Counted from the stretch's first letter, positions 17,485-26,589 are shown. The stretch: DNA of 64,000 nt from Pseudomonas sp. UBA4617 (GCF_002386445.1 NZ_DGIR01000038.1:1-64000); one strand, 5' to 3'. A program made the numbers and translations. The notes: generated from the letters alone by a model not told the origin.

Positions 17485-17499
17485 GTTCGATTATCGCCC
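17485..17499 (+). promoter_or_regulatory. PcaR-like operator upstream of the porin
   Basis: GTTCGATTATCGCCC matches 13 of 15 bases of the exact PcaR motif found at the pcaR and pcaI promoters in this window (GTTCGATAATCGCAC). It lies about 150 bp before the porin start, in the right orientation. I infer that PcaR may control the porin. Confidence 0.5.
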
Positions 17500-17650
17500 G
17501 CTTCCGTTTGCGGCGAATTGCCTCACCCACGCCCCACCCCGCACCATCCTTTCCACGCAACGTTGCCCCGGTTCATCCCGAAGACCCGCACCTGCAGGCC
17601 GCATCCTGCAGCACACCGGCTCGCCCATAAAAACAAGAGATCCACGACAG

Positions 17651-18904
17651 ATGAGCACTTTGCAACCCGCACGCCAGCTGCTGCCCGGCCTGTTGGCCAT
17701 GTCCTGCGCCTTTCCGCTGTACGCCGCCGAGCGTGGCTTCATGGAGGACGCCAAGGCCACCCTCAACCTGCGCAATTTCTATATCAACCGCAACTTCGTC
17801 GACCCGGCCCACCCGCAGGCCAAGGCCGAGGAATGGACGCAGAGCTTCATCCTCGACGCCCGCTCCGGTTTCACCCAGGGTACCGTCGGTTTCGGCGTGG
17901 ACGTACTGGGCCTGTACTCGGTCAAGCTCGACGGCGGCAAAGGCACCACCAACACCCACCTGTTGCCGCTGCACGACGATGGCCGCCCCGCCGATGACTT
18001 CGGCCGCCTGGGCGTGGCGCTGAAAGCCAGGCTGTCCGAAACCGAACTGAAAGTGGGTGAATGGATGCCGGTATTGCCTATCCTGCGTTCGGACGACGGC
18101 CGCTCGTTGCCCCAGACCTTCCGTGGCGGCCAGCTGACCTCGAAGGAAATCGCCGGCCTGACCTTGTACGCCGGCCAGTTCCGCGGCAACAGCCCGCGCA
18201 ACGATGCCAGCATGGAAGACATGTCGTTGAACGGCAAGGCGGCGTTCACTTCCGACCGCTTCAACTTTGCCGGCGGCGAGTACACCTTCAACGACAAGCG
18301 CACCATGATCGGCCTGTGGGACGCGCAGCTCAAGGACATCTACCGTCAGCAGTACCTCAACCTGGTGCACAGCCAGCCGCTGGGCGACTGGACCCTCGGC
18401 GCCAACCTGGGCTACTTCACCGGCAAGGAAGACGGCGCCGAACGCGCCGGCGAACTGGACAACCGCACCGCCTCGGCGCTGCTTTCGGCACGCTACCAGG
18501 GCCACACCTTCTATGTCGGCCTGCAGAAGGTCAGCGGCGACGACGCCTGGATGCGAGTCAACGGCACCAGCGGTGGCACCTTGGCCAACGACAGCTACAA
18601 CTCCAGCTTCGACAATGCCCAGGAACGCTCCTGGCAGGTGCGCTATGACTTCAACTTCGCCACCATCGGCATACCCGGCCTGACCCTGATGAACCGTTAC
18701 ATCAAGGGTGACAACGTTACCGCGGGCGCCGTGGACGACGGCAAGGAATGGGCGCGGGAGACCGAACTGGCCTACGTGGTGCAATCGGGCAGCTTCAAGG
18801 ACCTGTCGCTGAAGTGGCGCAACTCCACCATGCGCCGGGACTTCAGTACCAACGCGTTCGATGAGAACCGGTTGATCGTGAGCTACCCGCTGAACCTGCT
18901 TTGA
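17651..18904 (+). CDS. OprD-family aromatic-acid porin, BenF-like
   Basis: The 417-aa precursor has a signal peptide (LLAMSCAFPLYAAE, cleavage near residue 26) and the OprD-family opening GFMEDAKATLNLRNFYINR. Many alternating amphipathic strands end in a C-terminal YPLNLL typical of outer-membrane barrels. OprD/OpdK/BenF proteins admit carboxylates such as benzoate, vanillate and 4-hydroxybenzoate. Its place beside the pca cluster and the PcaR-like site suggest uptake of hydroxybenzoates. The start has AAGAGAT upstream. Confidence 0.85.
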   Translation: MSTLQPARQLLPGLLAMSCAFPLYAAERGFMEDAKATLNLRNFYINRNFVDPAHPQAKAEEWTQSFILDARSGFTQGTVGFGVDVLGLYSVKLDGGKGTTNTHLLPLHDDGRPADDFGRLGVALKARLSETELKVGEWMPVLPILRSDDGRSLPQTFRGGQLTSKEIAGLTLYAGQFRGNSPRNDASMEDMSLNGKAAFTSDRFNFAGGEYTFNDKRTMIGLWDAQLKDIYRQQYLNLVHSQPLGDWTLGANLGYFTGKEDGAERAGELDNRTASALLSARYQGHTFYVGLQKVSGDDAWMRVNGTSGGTLANDSYNSSFDNAQERSWQVRYDFNFATIGIPGLTLMNRYIKGDNVTAGAVDDGKEWARETELAYVVQSGSFKDLSLKWRNSTMRRDFSTNAFDENRLIVSYPLNLL

Positions 18905-19054
18905 GCCGCTGGATATGGCAGTGCAGGCCGCTGCCATTCGCCTGGCTGATGATGGTAGTGGCGACGGTCTATCCTGAGCTATATCGATTGCAGCACCGGC
19001 TTCCTTGCCGGTGCCAGCAAAACACCTCGATCCGGCAAACCAGGGAGGCACAAC

Positions 19055-19567
19055 ATGAAGAACCTCGTCGACCACCTGAGCCAATACGCCAGTTACCATC
19101 GCGACCCACGCAACATCGCCACCCACTTCGTGGGCATTCCCTTGATCGTACTGGCGGTCACCATCCTGCTGTCACGCCCAGGCTGGGACGTGGCCGGCAT
19201 GTGGTGCTCCCCGGCATTGCTGGCAGCCGCGGCCTCGGTATGGTTCTACTTGCGCCTGGACGTACGCTTCGGGCTGGTGATGGGCCTGTTGCTGGGGCTT
19301 TGCCTGTGGGTCGGCCAGGTGCTGGCAGTACAGTCAACGGCACTGTGGCTTGGCAGTGGTCTGGCGGCGTTCGTGGTGGGCTGGATCATCCAGTTCGTCG
19401 GTCACTACTATGAAGGCCGCAAACCGGCATTCGTCGACGACGTCAGCGGCTTGATCATCGGGCCGCTGTTCGTGGTGGCAGAAGCAGCGTTCATGCTGGG
19501 CCTGTGCCCGGCCCTGAAGCAGGCCGTCGAGCGCAACGCCGGCCCGGTTGTGGCGCGCTCGTTGTAG
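19055..19567 (+). CDS. Mpo1-like (DUF962/YGL010w family) membrane protein
   Basis: The 170-aa protein has the N-terminal SQYASYHRDPRNIATHFVGIP and the later IQFVGHYYEGRKPA, both conserved in the Mpo1 family. In yeast Mpo1 is an Fe(II)-dependent dioxygenase for 2-hydroxy fatty acids, using the conserved His residues. Four to five hydrophobic segments suggest an inner-membrane protein. GGGAGG precedes ATG 19055 at good spacing. It is convergent with pcaC; its stop codon lies in a REP palindrome. No link to the pca pathway is evident. Confidence 0.82.
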   Translation: MKNLVDHLSQYASYHRDPRNIATHFVGIPLIVLAVTILLSRPGWDVAGMWCSPALLAAAASVWFYLRLDVRFGLVMGLLLGLCLWVGQVLAVQSTALWLGSGLAAFVVGWIIQFVGHYYEGRKPAFVDDVSGLIIGPLFVVAEAAFMLGLCPALKQAVERNAGPVVARSL

Positions 19568-19606
19568 GAGCGGCCTTGCGCCCTATCGCGACGCAAGGCG
19601 GCTCCT
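19566..19606. repeat. REP-type palindrome between convergent genes
   Basis: AGGAGCGGCCTTGCG (19566-19580) pairs with CGCAAGGCGGCTCCT (19592-19606) with one mismatch. The left arm overlaps the TAG of the Mpo1-like gene. It lies just downstream of both pcaC and the Mpo1-like gene and could terminate both transcripts. Confidence 0.75.
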
Positions 19607-19623
19607 GAACAGACCGTGCAGGG

Positions 19624-20016
19624 TCAGCTACGTGATTCCACACCCAGTTCATCCCACACCGATTCCGCCAGGTGGAAGGTGGCATTGGCCGCCGGAATGC
19701 CGCAATAGATCGCGCTCTGCATCAGCACTTCCTTGATTTCATCACGGGTCACGCCGTTGTTGGCAGCCGCGCGCAAGTGCAGCTTCAGTTCATCATTGCG
19801 GTTCATGCCGATCAGCATGGCGATGGTGATCAGGCTGCGTGTGTGCCGCGGTAGCCCCGGCCGGGTCCAGATGTCACCCCAGGCGTGGCGGGTGATCATT
19901 TCCTGGAACTCGCCGTTGAAATCGTTGAGTTTTTCCAGGCTGCGGTCCACATGGGCATCGCCAAGCACTGCGCGGCGTACTTGCATGCCGGCGTCGTAAC
20001 GTTGTTTCTCGTCCAT
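19624..20016 (-). CDS. pcaC: 4-carboxymuconolactone decarboxylase
   Basis: The 130-aa enzyme belongs to the CMD/AhpD-like family, with TRPGLPRHTRSLITIAMLIGMNR and the LRAAANNGVTRDEIKEVLMQ helix. It converts gamma-carboxymuconolactone to beta-ketoadipate enol-lactone. ATG at 20016 gives the normal family length. It follows pcaD after 10 bases and is the last gene of pcaTBDC. Confidence 0.95.
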   Translation of the reverse strand: MDEKQRYDAGMQVRRAVLGDAHVDRSLEKLNDFNGEFQEMITRHAWGDIWTRPGLPRHTRSLITIAMLIGMNRNDELKLHLRAAANNGVTRDEIKEVLMQSAIYCGIPAANATFHLAESVWDELGVESRS

Positions 20017-20026
20017 GGCAATAGCC

Positions 20027-20818
20027 TCAGTGAGCCAGCAGGAAGTCGAGCAAGCGGCGACTGAACGGCTCGCCGACCTCGACGTTGGACAGGTGCGCAG
20101 CCGGGAACTCGATGTACTCGGCTCCGTTGATCGCGGCTTGCATGAAGCGGCCATGTTCCGGCGTGGTCACCACGTCCTCGGTACCAGCCACTATCAGCGT
20201 CGGTACCTGGATCCGGCCCAGCTGCTCGCGGTAGTCGGCATCGCGCACCGCCGCGCAATTGCTGGCATAGCCTTGCGGGCTGGTCTGCGCCAGCATCTGG
20301 CAGATGCGCTGGGCCTGGGCTGGCTGGGCCTTGGCGAACGTCGGGGTAAACCAGCGGGCGATGGAGGCATCGCGCAGGTCGACCATGGCCTGCTGGCCGC
20401 CCTTGAGCACGGTGTCGATGCGGCTGTTCCATACTTCGTCGTTGGCTATCTTGGCAGCAGTGTTGCACAGCGTCAGGCTGTGCAGGCGCTGGCCGGCATT
20501 GATGCCCAGCCACTGGCCGATCAGGCCGCCCATCGACAGGCCGACGAAGTGCGCCTTGGCGATGTCCAGAGCGTCGAGCAGGGCCAAGACGTCACGACCC
20601 AGCTGCTCGATGGTGTATGGGCCTCCAGTGACCAGTGAGGCGCCGTGGCCACGGGTGTCGTAGCGCAGCACCCGCAGGTGCTGGCTCCACAAGGGGACCT
20701 GCGTGTCCCACATGCCCAGGTCGGTGCCCAACGAGTTGGACAGGACCAGCACCGGGGCGTTTTCCGGACCATCGATCTGGTAATTCAAAACGCCATCGGC
20801 CAGTTGCAAATGCGCCAC
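20027..20818 (-). CDS. pcaD: 3-oxoadipate enol-lactonase
   Basis: The 263-aa alpha/beta hydrolase has nucleophile Ser95 in GLSMGG, with D215 (AGTEDVV) and H242 (AAHLSN) completing the triad. It hydrolyses enol-lactone to 3-oxoadipate. The start is GTG (20816-20818) with GAAGGAG upstream. The frame is open far upstream inside pcaB but that part has no homology. The pcaB stop lies 11 bases upstream. Confidence 0.95.
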   Translation of the reverse strand: MAHLQLADGVLNYQIDGPENAPVLVLSNSLGTDLGMWDTQVPLWSQHLRVLRYDTRGHGASLVTGGPYTIEQLGRDVLALLDALDIAKAHFVGLSMGGLIGQWLGINAGQRLHSLTLCNTAAKIANDEVWNSRIDTVLKGGQQAMVDLRDASIARWFTPTFAKAQPAQAQRICQMLAQTSPQGYASNCAAVRDADYREQLGRIQVPTLIVAGTEDVVTTPEHGRFMQAAINGAEYIEFPAAHLSNVEVGEPFSRRLLDFLLAH

Positions 20819-20829
20819 AGCGGTCTCCT

Positions 20830-22182
20830 TCAGGCAGTAAAACGTTGATGTTCGGATACGGCGCGTGCCACCCAGACACGCGCCTGGCCCAGGTAATGGG
20901 CAGGGTCGAGCAAGCGGTCGAGCTCTTCGCCAGACAGTTCGGCACTGACCTGCGGTTCTTCTCCCAGCACCGCACGCAAGTGCCGCCGCTCGGCCACGGC
21001 GCGCTGGCAGCATTGCTCCAGCAGGTGGTGGGCGCGGTCGCGGCCCAACCGCTGGGCGAGAACGATGCTCACCGCCTCGGCCAGTACCAGCCCCTGGGTC
21101 AGGTCGAGGTTGGTGCGCATGCGCGCGGCATCCACCTCCATGCCCTCGGCAATCACCTGGGCCTGGCGCAACGCACCGGAAACCAGGCAGCAGATATCCG
21201 GCAGGGTTTCCCATTCGGCATGCCACAGGCCGAGGCTGCGTTCGTGCTCCTGGGGCATGGCGGCAAACAGCGTCGAGACCAGGCCCGGCACGCGGGTCGC
21301 CGCACCGATCAGCACAGCGGCTCCCACCGGGTTGCGTTTGTGCGGCATGGTCGAGGAGCCGCCCTTGCCTGGCGCGGAAGGCTCGAACAGCTCCCCGGCC
21401 TCGGTCTGCATCAGCAGGCTGACATCTCGGCCAAACTTGCCCAGGCTGCCAGCGATCAGGCCCAGCACTGCAGCGAACTCCACCAGGCGGTCACGCTGGG
21501 TGTGCCAGGGCTGCTCGGGCAGGCTCAACTGAAGCTGAGCGGCCAGGGCTTCGGCCACCGGCATTGCCTTGCTGCCGAGGGCGGCCAGGCTACCCGAGGC
21601 ACCACCGAACTGCAGCACCAGCAGGCGTGGGCGCAGTTCCTGCAGGCGGTGCCGGTGACGGGTCACGGCCCCCAGCACACCGGCCAGTTTCATGCCCAGG
21701 GTCACCGGCGTGGCGTGTTGCAGCCAGGTGCGTCCCACCAGCGGCGTGTCGGCGTGCTGCAAGGCCTGGCGGGACAGGGTATCGGCCAGCCCGGCAAGGT
21801 CGGCCTCGATCAGGTCGAGGGCTGCGCGCAACTGCAGGACCAGGCCGGTATCCATCGCATCCTGGCTGGTGGCACCAAGGTGCACGTAGCGCTCGGCCTC
21901 GGGCACGCCACTGGCAATCACCTTGCCCAACGCCTTCACCAGGGGGATGGCCGAGTTGCCAGCGCTGGCAATCGCGTCGGCCAGCGCGCGCACGTCGTAG
22001 CGCTCGGCGTGGCAGGCCGCCTCGATGGCCGCGACGGCGCTGTGCGGAACCAGCCCGGCCGCAGCTTCGGCGCGTGCCAGCGCCGCTTCGAAATCGAGCA
22101 TGCCTTGCAGCCGGCCGCGGTCGGAAAATATCTCGCGCATGGCCGGCGCGGTGAAGTAGGCGTCGAACAGTTGGTTGGTCAT
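20830..22182 (-). CDS. pcaB: 3-carboxy-cis,cis-muconate cycloisomerase
   Basis: The 450-aa enzyme belongs to the fumarase/aspartase superfamily; the signature GGSSTMPHKRNP is at residues 274-285 and the HLGATSQDAMDT segment near 101-112. It lactonises 3-carboxymuconate made by protocatechuate 3,4-dioxygenase. The gene starts 9 bases after pcaT and precedes pcaD. The full length fits the family. Confidence 0.95.
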   Translation of the reverse strand: MTNQLFDAYFTAPAMREIFSDRGRLQGMLDFEAALARAEAAAGLVPHSAVAAIEAACHAERYDVRALADAIASAGNSAIPLVKALGKVIASGVPEAERYVHLGATSQDAMDTGLVLQLRAALDLIEADLAGLADTLSRQALQHADTPLVGRTWLQHATPVTLGMKLAGVLGAVTRHRHRLQELRPRLLVLQFGGASGSLAALGSKAMPVAEALAAQLQLSLPEQPWHTQRDRLVEFAAVLGLIAGSLGKFGRDVSLLMQTEAGELFEPSAPGKGGSSTMPHKRNPVGAAVLIGAATRVPGLVSTLFAAMPQEHERSLGLWHAEWETLPDICCLVSGALRQAQVIAEGMEVDAARMRTNLDLTQGLVLAEAVSIVLAQRLGRDRAHHLLEQCCQRAVAERRHLRAVLGEEPQVSAELSGEELDRLLDPAHYLGQARVWVARAVSEHQRFTA

Positions 22183-22191
22183 GCCACGTCC

Positions 22192-23481
22192 TTAATCATC
22201 GTGGTGCAGGTACGCCGCCTGCTTCGGCAGGCGCAGGCTGAACAGGAAAGCAATCGCCATCATCGCCGTCACGTACCAGTAGAAAGTGTTTTCCATGCCC
22301 AGGGACTTCAGGCCCAGGGCCACGTATTCGGCCGAACCGCCGAACGCCGCGTTGGCCACCGCATAGGCCAGGCCCACACCCAACGCGCGCACCTGCGGCG
22401 GGAACATCTCGGCCTTCACCAGGCCGCTGATCGAGGTGTAGAAACTGACGATACACAGCGCCAGGGTAATCAGCACGAAGGCCATGAACGGGCTGGTCAC
22501 GGTTTTCAACGCCATCAGCAACGGCACCGTGAACAGCGTCCCCAGGGCGCCGAACAGCAGCATCGAATTGCGCCGGCCGATACGGTCGGAGAGCATGCCG
22601 AAGAACGGCTGCAGCACCATGAACAGGAACAGCGCACCGGTCATCACGTAGCTGGCGTTTTTCGCCGTCATGCCAGCCGTGTTGACCAGGTATTTCTGCA
22701 TGTAGGTGGTGAAGGTGTAGAAGATCAGCGAGCCACCGGCGGTATAGCCGAGCACAGTGATGAAAGCTGCCGCGTGGTTACTGAACAGCCCCTTGATAGT
22801 GCCGGCCTCCTTGCTCTGGCGGACTTCGGCGCTACTGGTCTCGTGCAGCGAGCGGCGCAGCATCAGCGAAATCAGCGCGGCGATGGCGCCGACCACGAAC
22901 GGAATGCGCCAGCCCCAGGCGCGCAGCTCGTCCTCGGTGAGCAACTGCTGCAGGATCACCACCACCAGCACCGCCAGCAACTGGCCACCGATCAGGGTGA
23001 CGTACTGGAACGAAGCAAAGAAACCGCGCTGGCCACGCAGGGCCACTTCACTCATGTAGGTGGCGGTGGTGCCGTACTCGCCGCCAACCGACAGGCCCTG
23101 GATCAGGCGGGCCAGCAATAGCAGTGCCGGGGCCCAGGTGCCGATGCTGGCATAGGTGGGCAGGCAGGCGATCATCAGTGAGCCAAAGCACATCATCAGC
23201 ACCGAGATCATCAGGGAGTTCTTGCGTCCATGGCGGTCCGCGAGGCGGCCGAAGATCCAGCCCCCGATGGGGCGCATCAGAAAGCCTGCGGCGAACACGC
23301 CCGCCGTGTTCAGCAACTGCACGGTCGGGTCGTCGGAGGGAAAGAAAGCCGGGGCAAAGTAAATGGCACAGAAGGCGTAGACATAGAAGTCGAACCATTC
23401 CACCAGGTTGCCCGAGGAGGCACCGACGATAGCGAAGATGCGTTTGCTGCGTTCTTCGCCGGTGTAATAGATTGAGGTCAT
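22192..23481 (-). CDS. pcaT: Dicarboxylate (3-oxoadipate) MFS transporter
   Basis: The 429-aa protein is a metabolite:proton symporter of the MHS/KgtP type, with NLVEWFDFYVYAF in TM1, GRLADRHGRKNSL in the 2-3 loop, and 12 predicted TM segments. PcaT is reported to take up beta-ketoadipate. It heads the pcaTBDC unit. It is separated from pcaF by 171 bp with a palindrome, so it probably has its own promoter. Confidence 0.9.
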   Translation of the reverse strand: MTSIYYTGEERSKRIFAIVGASSGNLVEWFDFYVYAFCAIYFAPAFFPSDDPTVQLLNTAGVFAAGFLMRPIGGWIFGRLADRHGRKNSLMISVLMMCFGSLMIACLPTYASIGTWAPALLLLARLIQGLSVGGEYGTTATYMSEVALRGQRGFFASFQYVTLIGGQLLAVLVVVILQQLLTEDELRAWGWRIPFVVGAIAALISLMLRRSLHETSSAEVRQSKEAGTIKGLFSNHAAAFITVLGYTAGGSLIFYTFTTYMQKYLVNTAGMTAKNASYVMTGALFLFMVLQPFFGMLSDRIGRRNSMLLFGALGTLFTVPLLMALKTVTSPFMAFVLITLALCIVSFYTSISGLVKAEMFPPQVRALGVGLAYAVANAAFGGSAEYVALGLKSLGMENTFYWYVTAMMAIAFLFSLRLPKQAAYLHHDD

Positions 23482-23544
23482 GGTGAGTTCACTCCTGGAG
23501 GGTCGCAGGTAATTCTAGACACACCTGGTAACACGCTCGTTCCG

Positions 23545-23650
23545 CCTTGGCCTTGCGTCCAAGGTTCGGCCTCTTCGCCAACAGGCCCCCACAGCAGGAG
23601 GCGTGGTCCCTCCTGTGGTAAAGGACGTGCCCAGCGAGGAGGCCGGTACA
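23545..23650. repeat. REP-like palindromic region between pcaF and pcaT
   Basis: CCACAGCAGGAGG (23589-23601) and CCTCCTGTGG (23609-23618) form a stem with a one-base bulge, flanked by REP-like words (GGCCTCTTCGCC near 23568 and GAGGAGGCCGG near 23636). On the minus strand this follows the pcaF stop. It may terminate pcaIJF before the pcaT promoter. Confidence 0.55.
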
Positions 23651-23652
23651 GG

Positions 23653-24855
23653 TCAAACCCGCTCGATGGCCAATGCCAGACCTTGACCAACGCCTACGCA
23701 CATGGTCGCCAGGCCTTTACGCCCACCGCTCTTCTCCAGCTGGTGCAGCGCAGTCAGTACCAGGCGCGCACCACTCATGCCCAGCGGGTGGCCCAGGGCG
23801 ATCGCACCGCCGTTGGGGTTCACCTGCGGCGCATCGTCGGCTATGCCAAGCTCGCGCAGCACGGCCAAACCTTGGCTGGCAAAGGCTTCGTTGAGCTCGA
23901 TCACATCGAAGTCGTTCACTGCGATACCCAGGCGCTCGGTCAGCTTGCGCACCGCCGGCACCGGGCCGATGCCCATCACCCGCGGCGCGACACCGGCGCT
24001 GGCCATGCCCAGCACCCGTGCGCGTGGGGTCAGGCCGTGCTTCTGCACCGCTTCGGCCGAGGCCAGGATCAGCGCCGCAGCGCCGTCATTCACGCCCGAA
24101 GCGTTGCCCGCGGTGACGGTCTTGTCGGGGCCGTTGACCGGCTTGAGCCGGGCCAGCGCCTCCAGGGTCGTCTCCGGGCGCAGGTGCTCATCATGCTCGA
24201 CGACAGTTTCGCCTTTCTTGTGGGCGATACGCACCGGCACGATCTCTTCGGCAAAGAAACCGGCGGCCTGGGCCGCGGCGGCCTTCTGCTGGCTGCGCAG
24301 GGCGAAGGCGTCCTGGTCGGCGCGCGCAACCTGGTAATCATCAGCCACGTTGTCGGCGGTTTCCGGCATCGAATCCACACCGTACTGGCTCTTCATCAGC
24401 GGGTTGATGAAACGCCAGCCAATGGTGGTGTCTTCGAGTTTCATGTTGCGCGAGTAGCCGCTCTCGGCCTTGCCCATGACGAACGGGGCACGCGACATCG
24501 ACTCGACGCCGCCGGCGACCGCCAGCTCCATTTCGCCGCTGGCGATGGCGCGGAACGCGGTGCCGATGGCATCCATGCCCGAAGCACACAGGCGGTTCAG
24601 GGTGACGCCGGGGATGCTCTGCGGCAGGCCGGCCAGCAACAGGGCCATGCGTGCCACGTTGCGGTTGTCTTCACCGGCCTGGTTGGCGCAGCCGAAGAAC
24701 ACTTCGTCCAGCTGCTCCCATTGCACGCTGGGGTTGCGCTCGATCAGCGCCTTCAGCGGAACGGCGGCCAGGTCGTCGGCACGCACGCCGGCCAGCGCGC
24801 CGCCGAAGCGGCCGATCGGGGTACGGATGGCGTCACAGATGAATACGTCGCGCAT
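23653..24855 (-). CDS. pcaF: 3-oxoadipyl-CoA thiolase
   Basis: The 400-aa thiolase has catalytic Cys90 (NRLCASGMDA), His356 (ALGHPLGMSGAR) and Cys386 (CVGVGQG). It cleaves 3-oxoadipyl-CoA to succinyl-CoA and acetyl-CoA, the last step of the beta-ketoadipate pathway. Its ATG overlaps the pcaJ stop by one base (TGATG), so translation is coupled to pcaJ. Confidence 0.96.
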   Translation of the reverse strand: MRDVFICDAIRTPIGRFGGALAGVRADDLAAVPLKALIERNPSVQWEQLDEVFFGCANQAGEDNRNVARMALLLAGLPQSIPGVTLNRLCASGMDAIGTAFRAIASGEMELAVAGGVESMSRAPFVMGKAESGYSRNMKLEDTTIGWRFINPLMKSQYGVDSMPETADNVADDYQVARADQDAFALRSQQKAAAAQAAGFFAEEIVPVRIAHKKGETVVEHDEHLRPETTLEALARLKPVNGPDKTVTAGNASGVNDGAAALILASAEAVQKHGLTPRARVLGMASAGVAPRVMGIGPVPAVRKLTERLGIAVNDFDVIELNEAFASQGLAVLRELGIADDAPQVNPNGGAIALGHPLGMSGARLVLTALHQLEKSGGRKGLATMCVGVGQGLALAIERV

Positions 24856-25634
24856 CAGGCTTCTCCTGCCACCTGGCCATGGGCCGCGGCGGTGCGGGCT
24901 TCGAGGTCGCGCAAGGCGGACAGCTCGACTGCGGTGGGTTCGGCAGTGGTCTGCACGTCGTCGGCAAAGCGGATCGCCCAGCCGGTGGCAGCGATGATCT
25001 GTTCACGGGTCACCCCCGGGTGGATGGCGGTGACGACGAACTCGTTGGTGCCGGCTTCCGGCTCCATGATGCACAGGTCGGTGATGATGCCGACCGGGCC
25101 GTCGCCTGGCAGGCCAAGGCGCTTGCGCGAATCGCCGCCTTCGCCGTGGCCGACCGAGGTGATGAAATCCAGCTTGTCGACGAAGGCACGCGGCGACTGC
25201 TTGAGGATGATCAACACCTGTTTGGCGGAACCGGCGATCTCCGGTGCGCCACCGGCGCCTGGCAGGCGGGTTTTCGGGGCGTGGTAGTCACCGACCACGG
25301 TGGTGTTGATGTTGCCGAAGCGGTCGACCTGCGCGGCGCCAAGGAAGCCGACATCAATCCGGCCACCCTGCAGCCAGTAGCGGAATATCTCGCCGGTCGG
25401 CACCACGGTGTCGGCGGTCTCGGCCAGCTCGCCGTCGCCGATCGACAGCGGCAGCACGCTTGGCTTGGCGCCAATCGGGCCGGACTCGTAGATCAGCACC
25501 ACGTCAGGCGACGAGGTCAGGCGCGCCAGGTTGGCGGCCTTGGACGGTAGGCCGATGCCGACGAAGCATACAGCACCATTGCGCAGGCGACGGGCTGCGG
25601 CGACGGTCATCATTTCGGAAGTGGAGTAGCTCAT
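24855..25634 (-). CDS. pcaJ: 3-oxoadipate CoA-transferase, beta subunit (CatJ type)
   Basis: The 259-aa subunit belongs to the class I CoA-transferases of the glutaconate/CatJ type. The catalytic Glu is probably E50 in LIYESGPIG. This is longer than the roughly 213-aa PcaJ of strain KT2440, so it is the CatIJ-like branch seen in P. knackmussii and P. aeruginosa. It overlaps pcaI by four bases (ATGA). With PcaI it moves CoA from succinyl-CoA to 3-oxoadipate. Confidence 0.9.
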   Translation of the reverse strand: MSYSTSEMMTVAAARRLRNGAVCFVGIGLPSKAANLARLTSSPDVVLIYESGPIGAKPSVLPLSIGDGELAETADTVVPTGEIFRYWLQGGRIDVGFLGAAQVDRFGNINTTVVGDYHAPKTRLPGAGGAPEIAGSAKQVLIILKQSPRAFVDKLDFITSVGHGEGGDSRKRLGLPGDGPVGIITDLCIMEPEAGTNEFVVTAIHPGVTREQIIAATGWAIRFADDVQTTAEPTAVELSALRDLEARTAAAHGQVAGEA

Positions 25635-26491
25635 TGTGCGGCCTCCGCAGTGCTGGCCAGCCTGGCCTTGAATTCGTTGAAATCGGCAGTGCCGCGGATG
25701 TAGGTGTCGATCCAGGCGGTGAACGTTTCGCGGTTACGCGCGATCGGGTCCCAGGCCTGGTAGAAGCGGTTGTCACGCTCGTAGTAGCCGTGGGCGTAGG
25801 ACGGGTGCGCGCCACCCGGCACCAGGCATACTGCGCTCAGAGCCCAGGTCGGTAGCACGCAGGCGTTCATCGGTGCCTGCAAATCGTCGACGATTTCCTC
25901 GACGGTGACGATGCAACGCTTGGCGGCCAGGGCAGCCTCCTTCTGTACACCGAGAATGCCCCACAGCAGCACGTTTCCCTTGCGGTCAGCCTTCTGCGCA
26001 TGGATCACGGTCACGTCCGGGCGCACCGACGGCACCGCAGCCAGCACTTCACCGGTGAACGGGCAGGTCACGCTCTTGATCAGTGGGTTGACTTTCGGCA
26101 GGTCGGAACCGGCATAGGCACGCAGCACGGCGAATGGCAGGCCCGAGGCACCCGCGACGTATGCGTTGGCCAGGTCGGCGTGGCTATGCTCTTCGATCTC
26201 GATAGCGTGCGGCCATTGCTTTTCGACGGCATCACGCAGGCGGTGCAGCGAGCCGACACCCGGGTTGCCGCCCCAGGAGAAGATCAGCTTGCTGGCGCAA
26301 CCAGCGCCGATCAGCTGGTCATAGATCAGGTCCGGGGTCATGCGCACCAGGGTCAGGTCGCGCTTGCCCTGGCGGATGATTTCGTGGCCGGCGGCAGTCG
26401 GGATCAGGTGGGTGAAACCTTCCAGGGCGACGGTATCGCCATCCTGGATGAACTGCTTCACGGCTTCGTGAAGCGAGAGAATTGCGGCCAT
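25631..26491 (-). CDS. pcaI: 3-oxoadipate CoA-transferase, alpha subunit (CatI type)
   Basis: The 286-aa subunit opens LSLHEAVKQFIQDGDTVALE with the glycine-rich FSWGGNPGVGS loop of CoA-transferase alpha subunits. Its length fits CatI rather than the roughly 231-aa PcaI. It is first in pcaIJF and preceded by a PcaR operator, so it should be induced by beta-ketoadipate. The adjacent pcaK is on the same strand upstream. Confidence 0.9.
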   Translation of the reverse strand: MAAILSLHEAVKQFIQDGDTVALEGFTHLIPTAAGHEIIRQGKRDLTLVRMTPDLIYDQLIGAGCASKLIFSWGGNPGVGSLHRLRDAVEKQWPHAIEIEEHSHADLANAYVAGASGLPFAVLRAYAGSDLPKVNPLIKSVTCPFTGEVLAAVPSVRPDVTVIHAQKADRKGNVLLWGILGVQKEAALAAKRCIVTVEEIVDDLQAPMNACVLPTWALSAVCLVPGGAHPSYAHGYYERDNRFYQAWDPIARNRETFTAWIDTYIRGTADFNEFKARLASTAEAAQ

Positions 26492-26558
26492 TTGGAGACT
26501 CCTGGTCAGGATGCTTCGGTAAGCTCAGATTAAGGAGACTGGAGGGGGCCTTACAATC

Positions 26559-26589
26559 CGATAATCGACTATTTGTGCGATTATCGAAC
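26559..26589 (-). promoter_or_regulatory. PcaR operator of pcaIJF
   Basis: GTGCGATTATCGAAC at 26575-26589 is the exact complement of the known PcaR motif GTTCGATAATCGCAC. A second, inverted copy of the core (CGATAATCG) lies at 26559-26567. The pair sits 70-100 bp upstream of pcaI. PcaR with beta-ketoadipate activates pcaI in P. putida. Confidence 0.88.

Noticed and set aside
20635..23121. An 828-codon plus-strand frame opposite pcaD, pcaB and pcaT
   Set aside because: The opposite strand encodes three complete pca proteins with catalytic motifs. The frame is low-complexity and has no recognisable domain.
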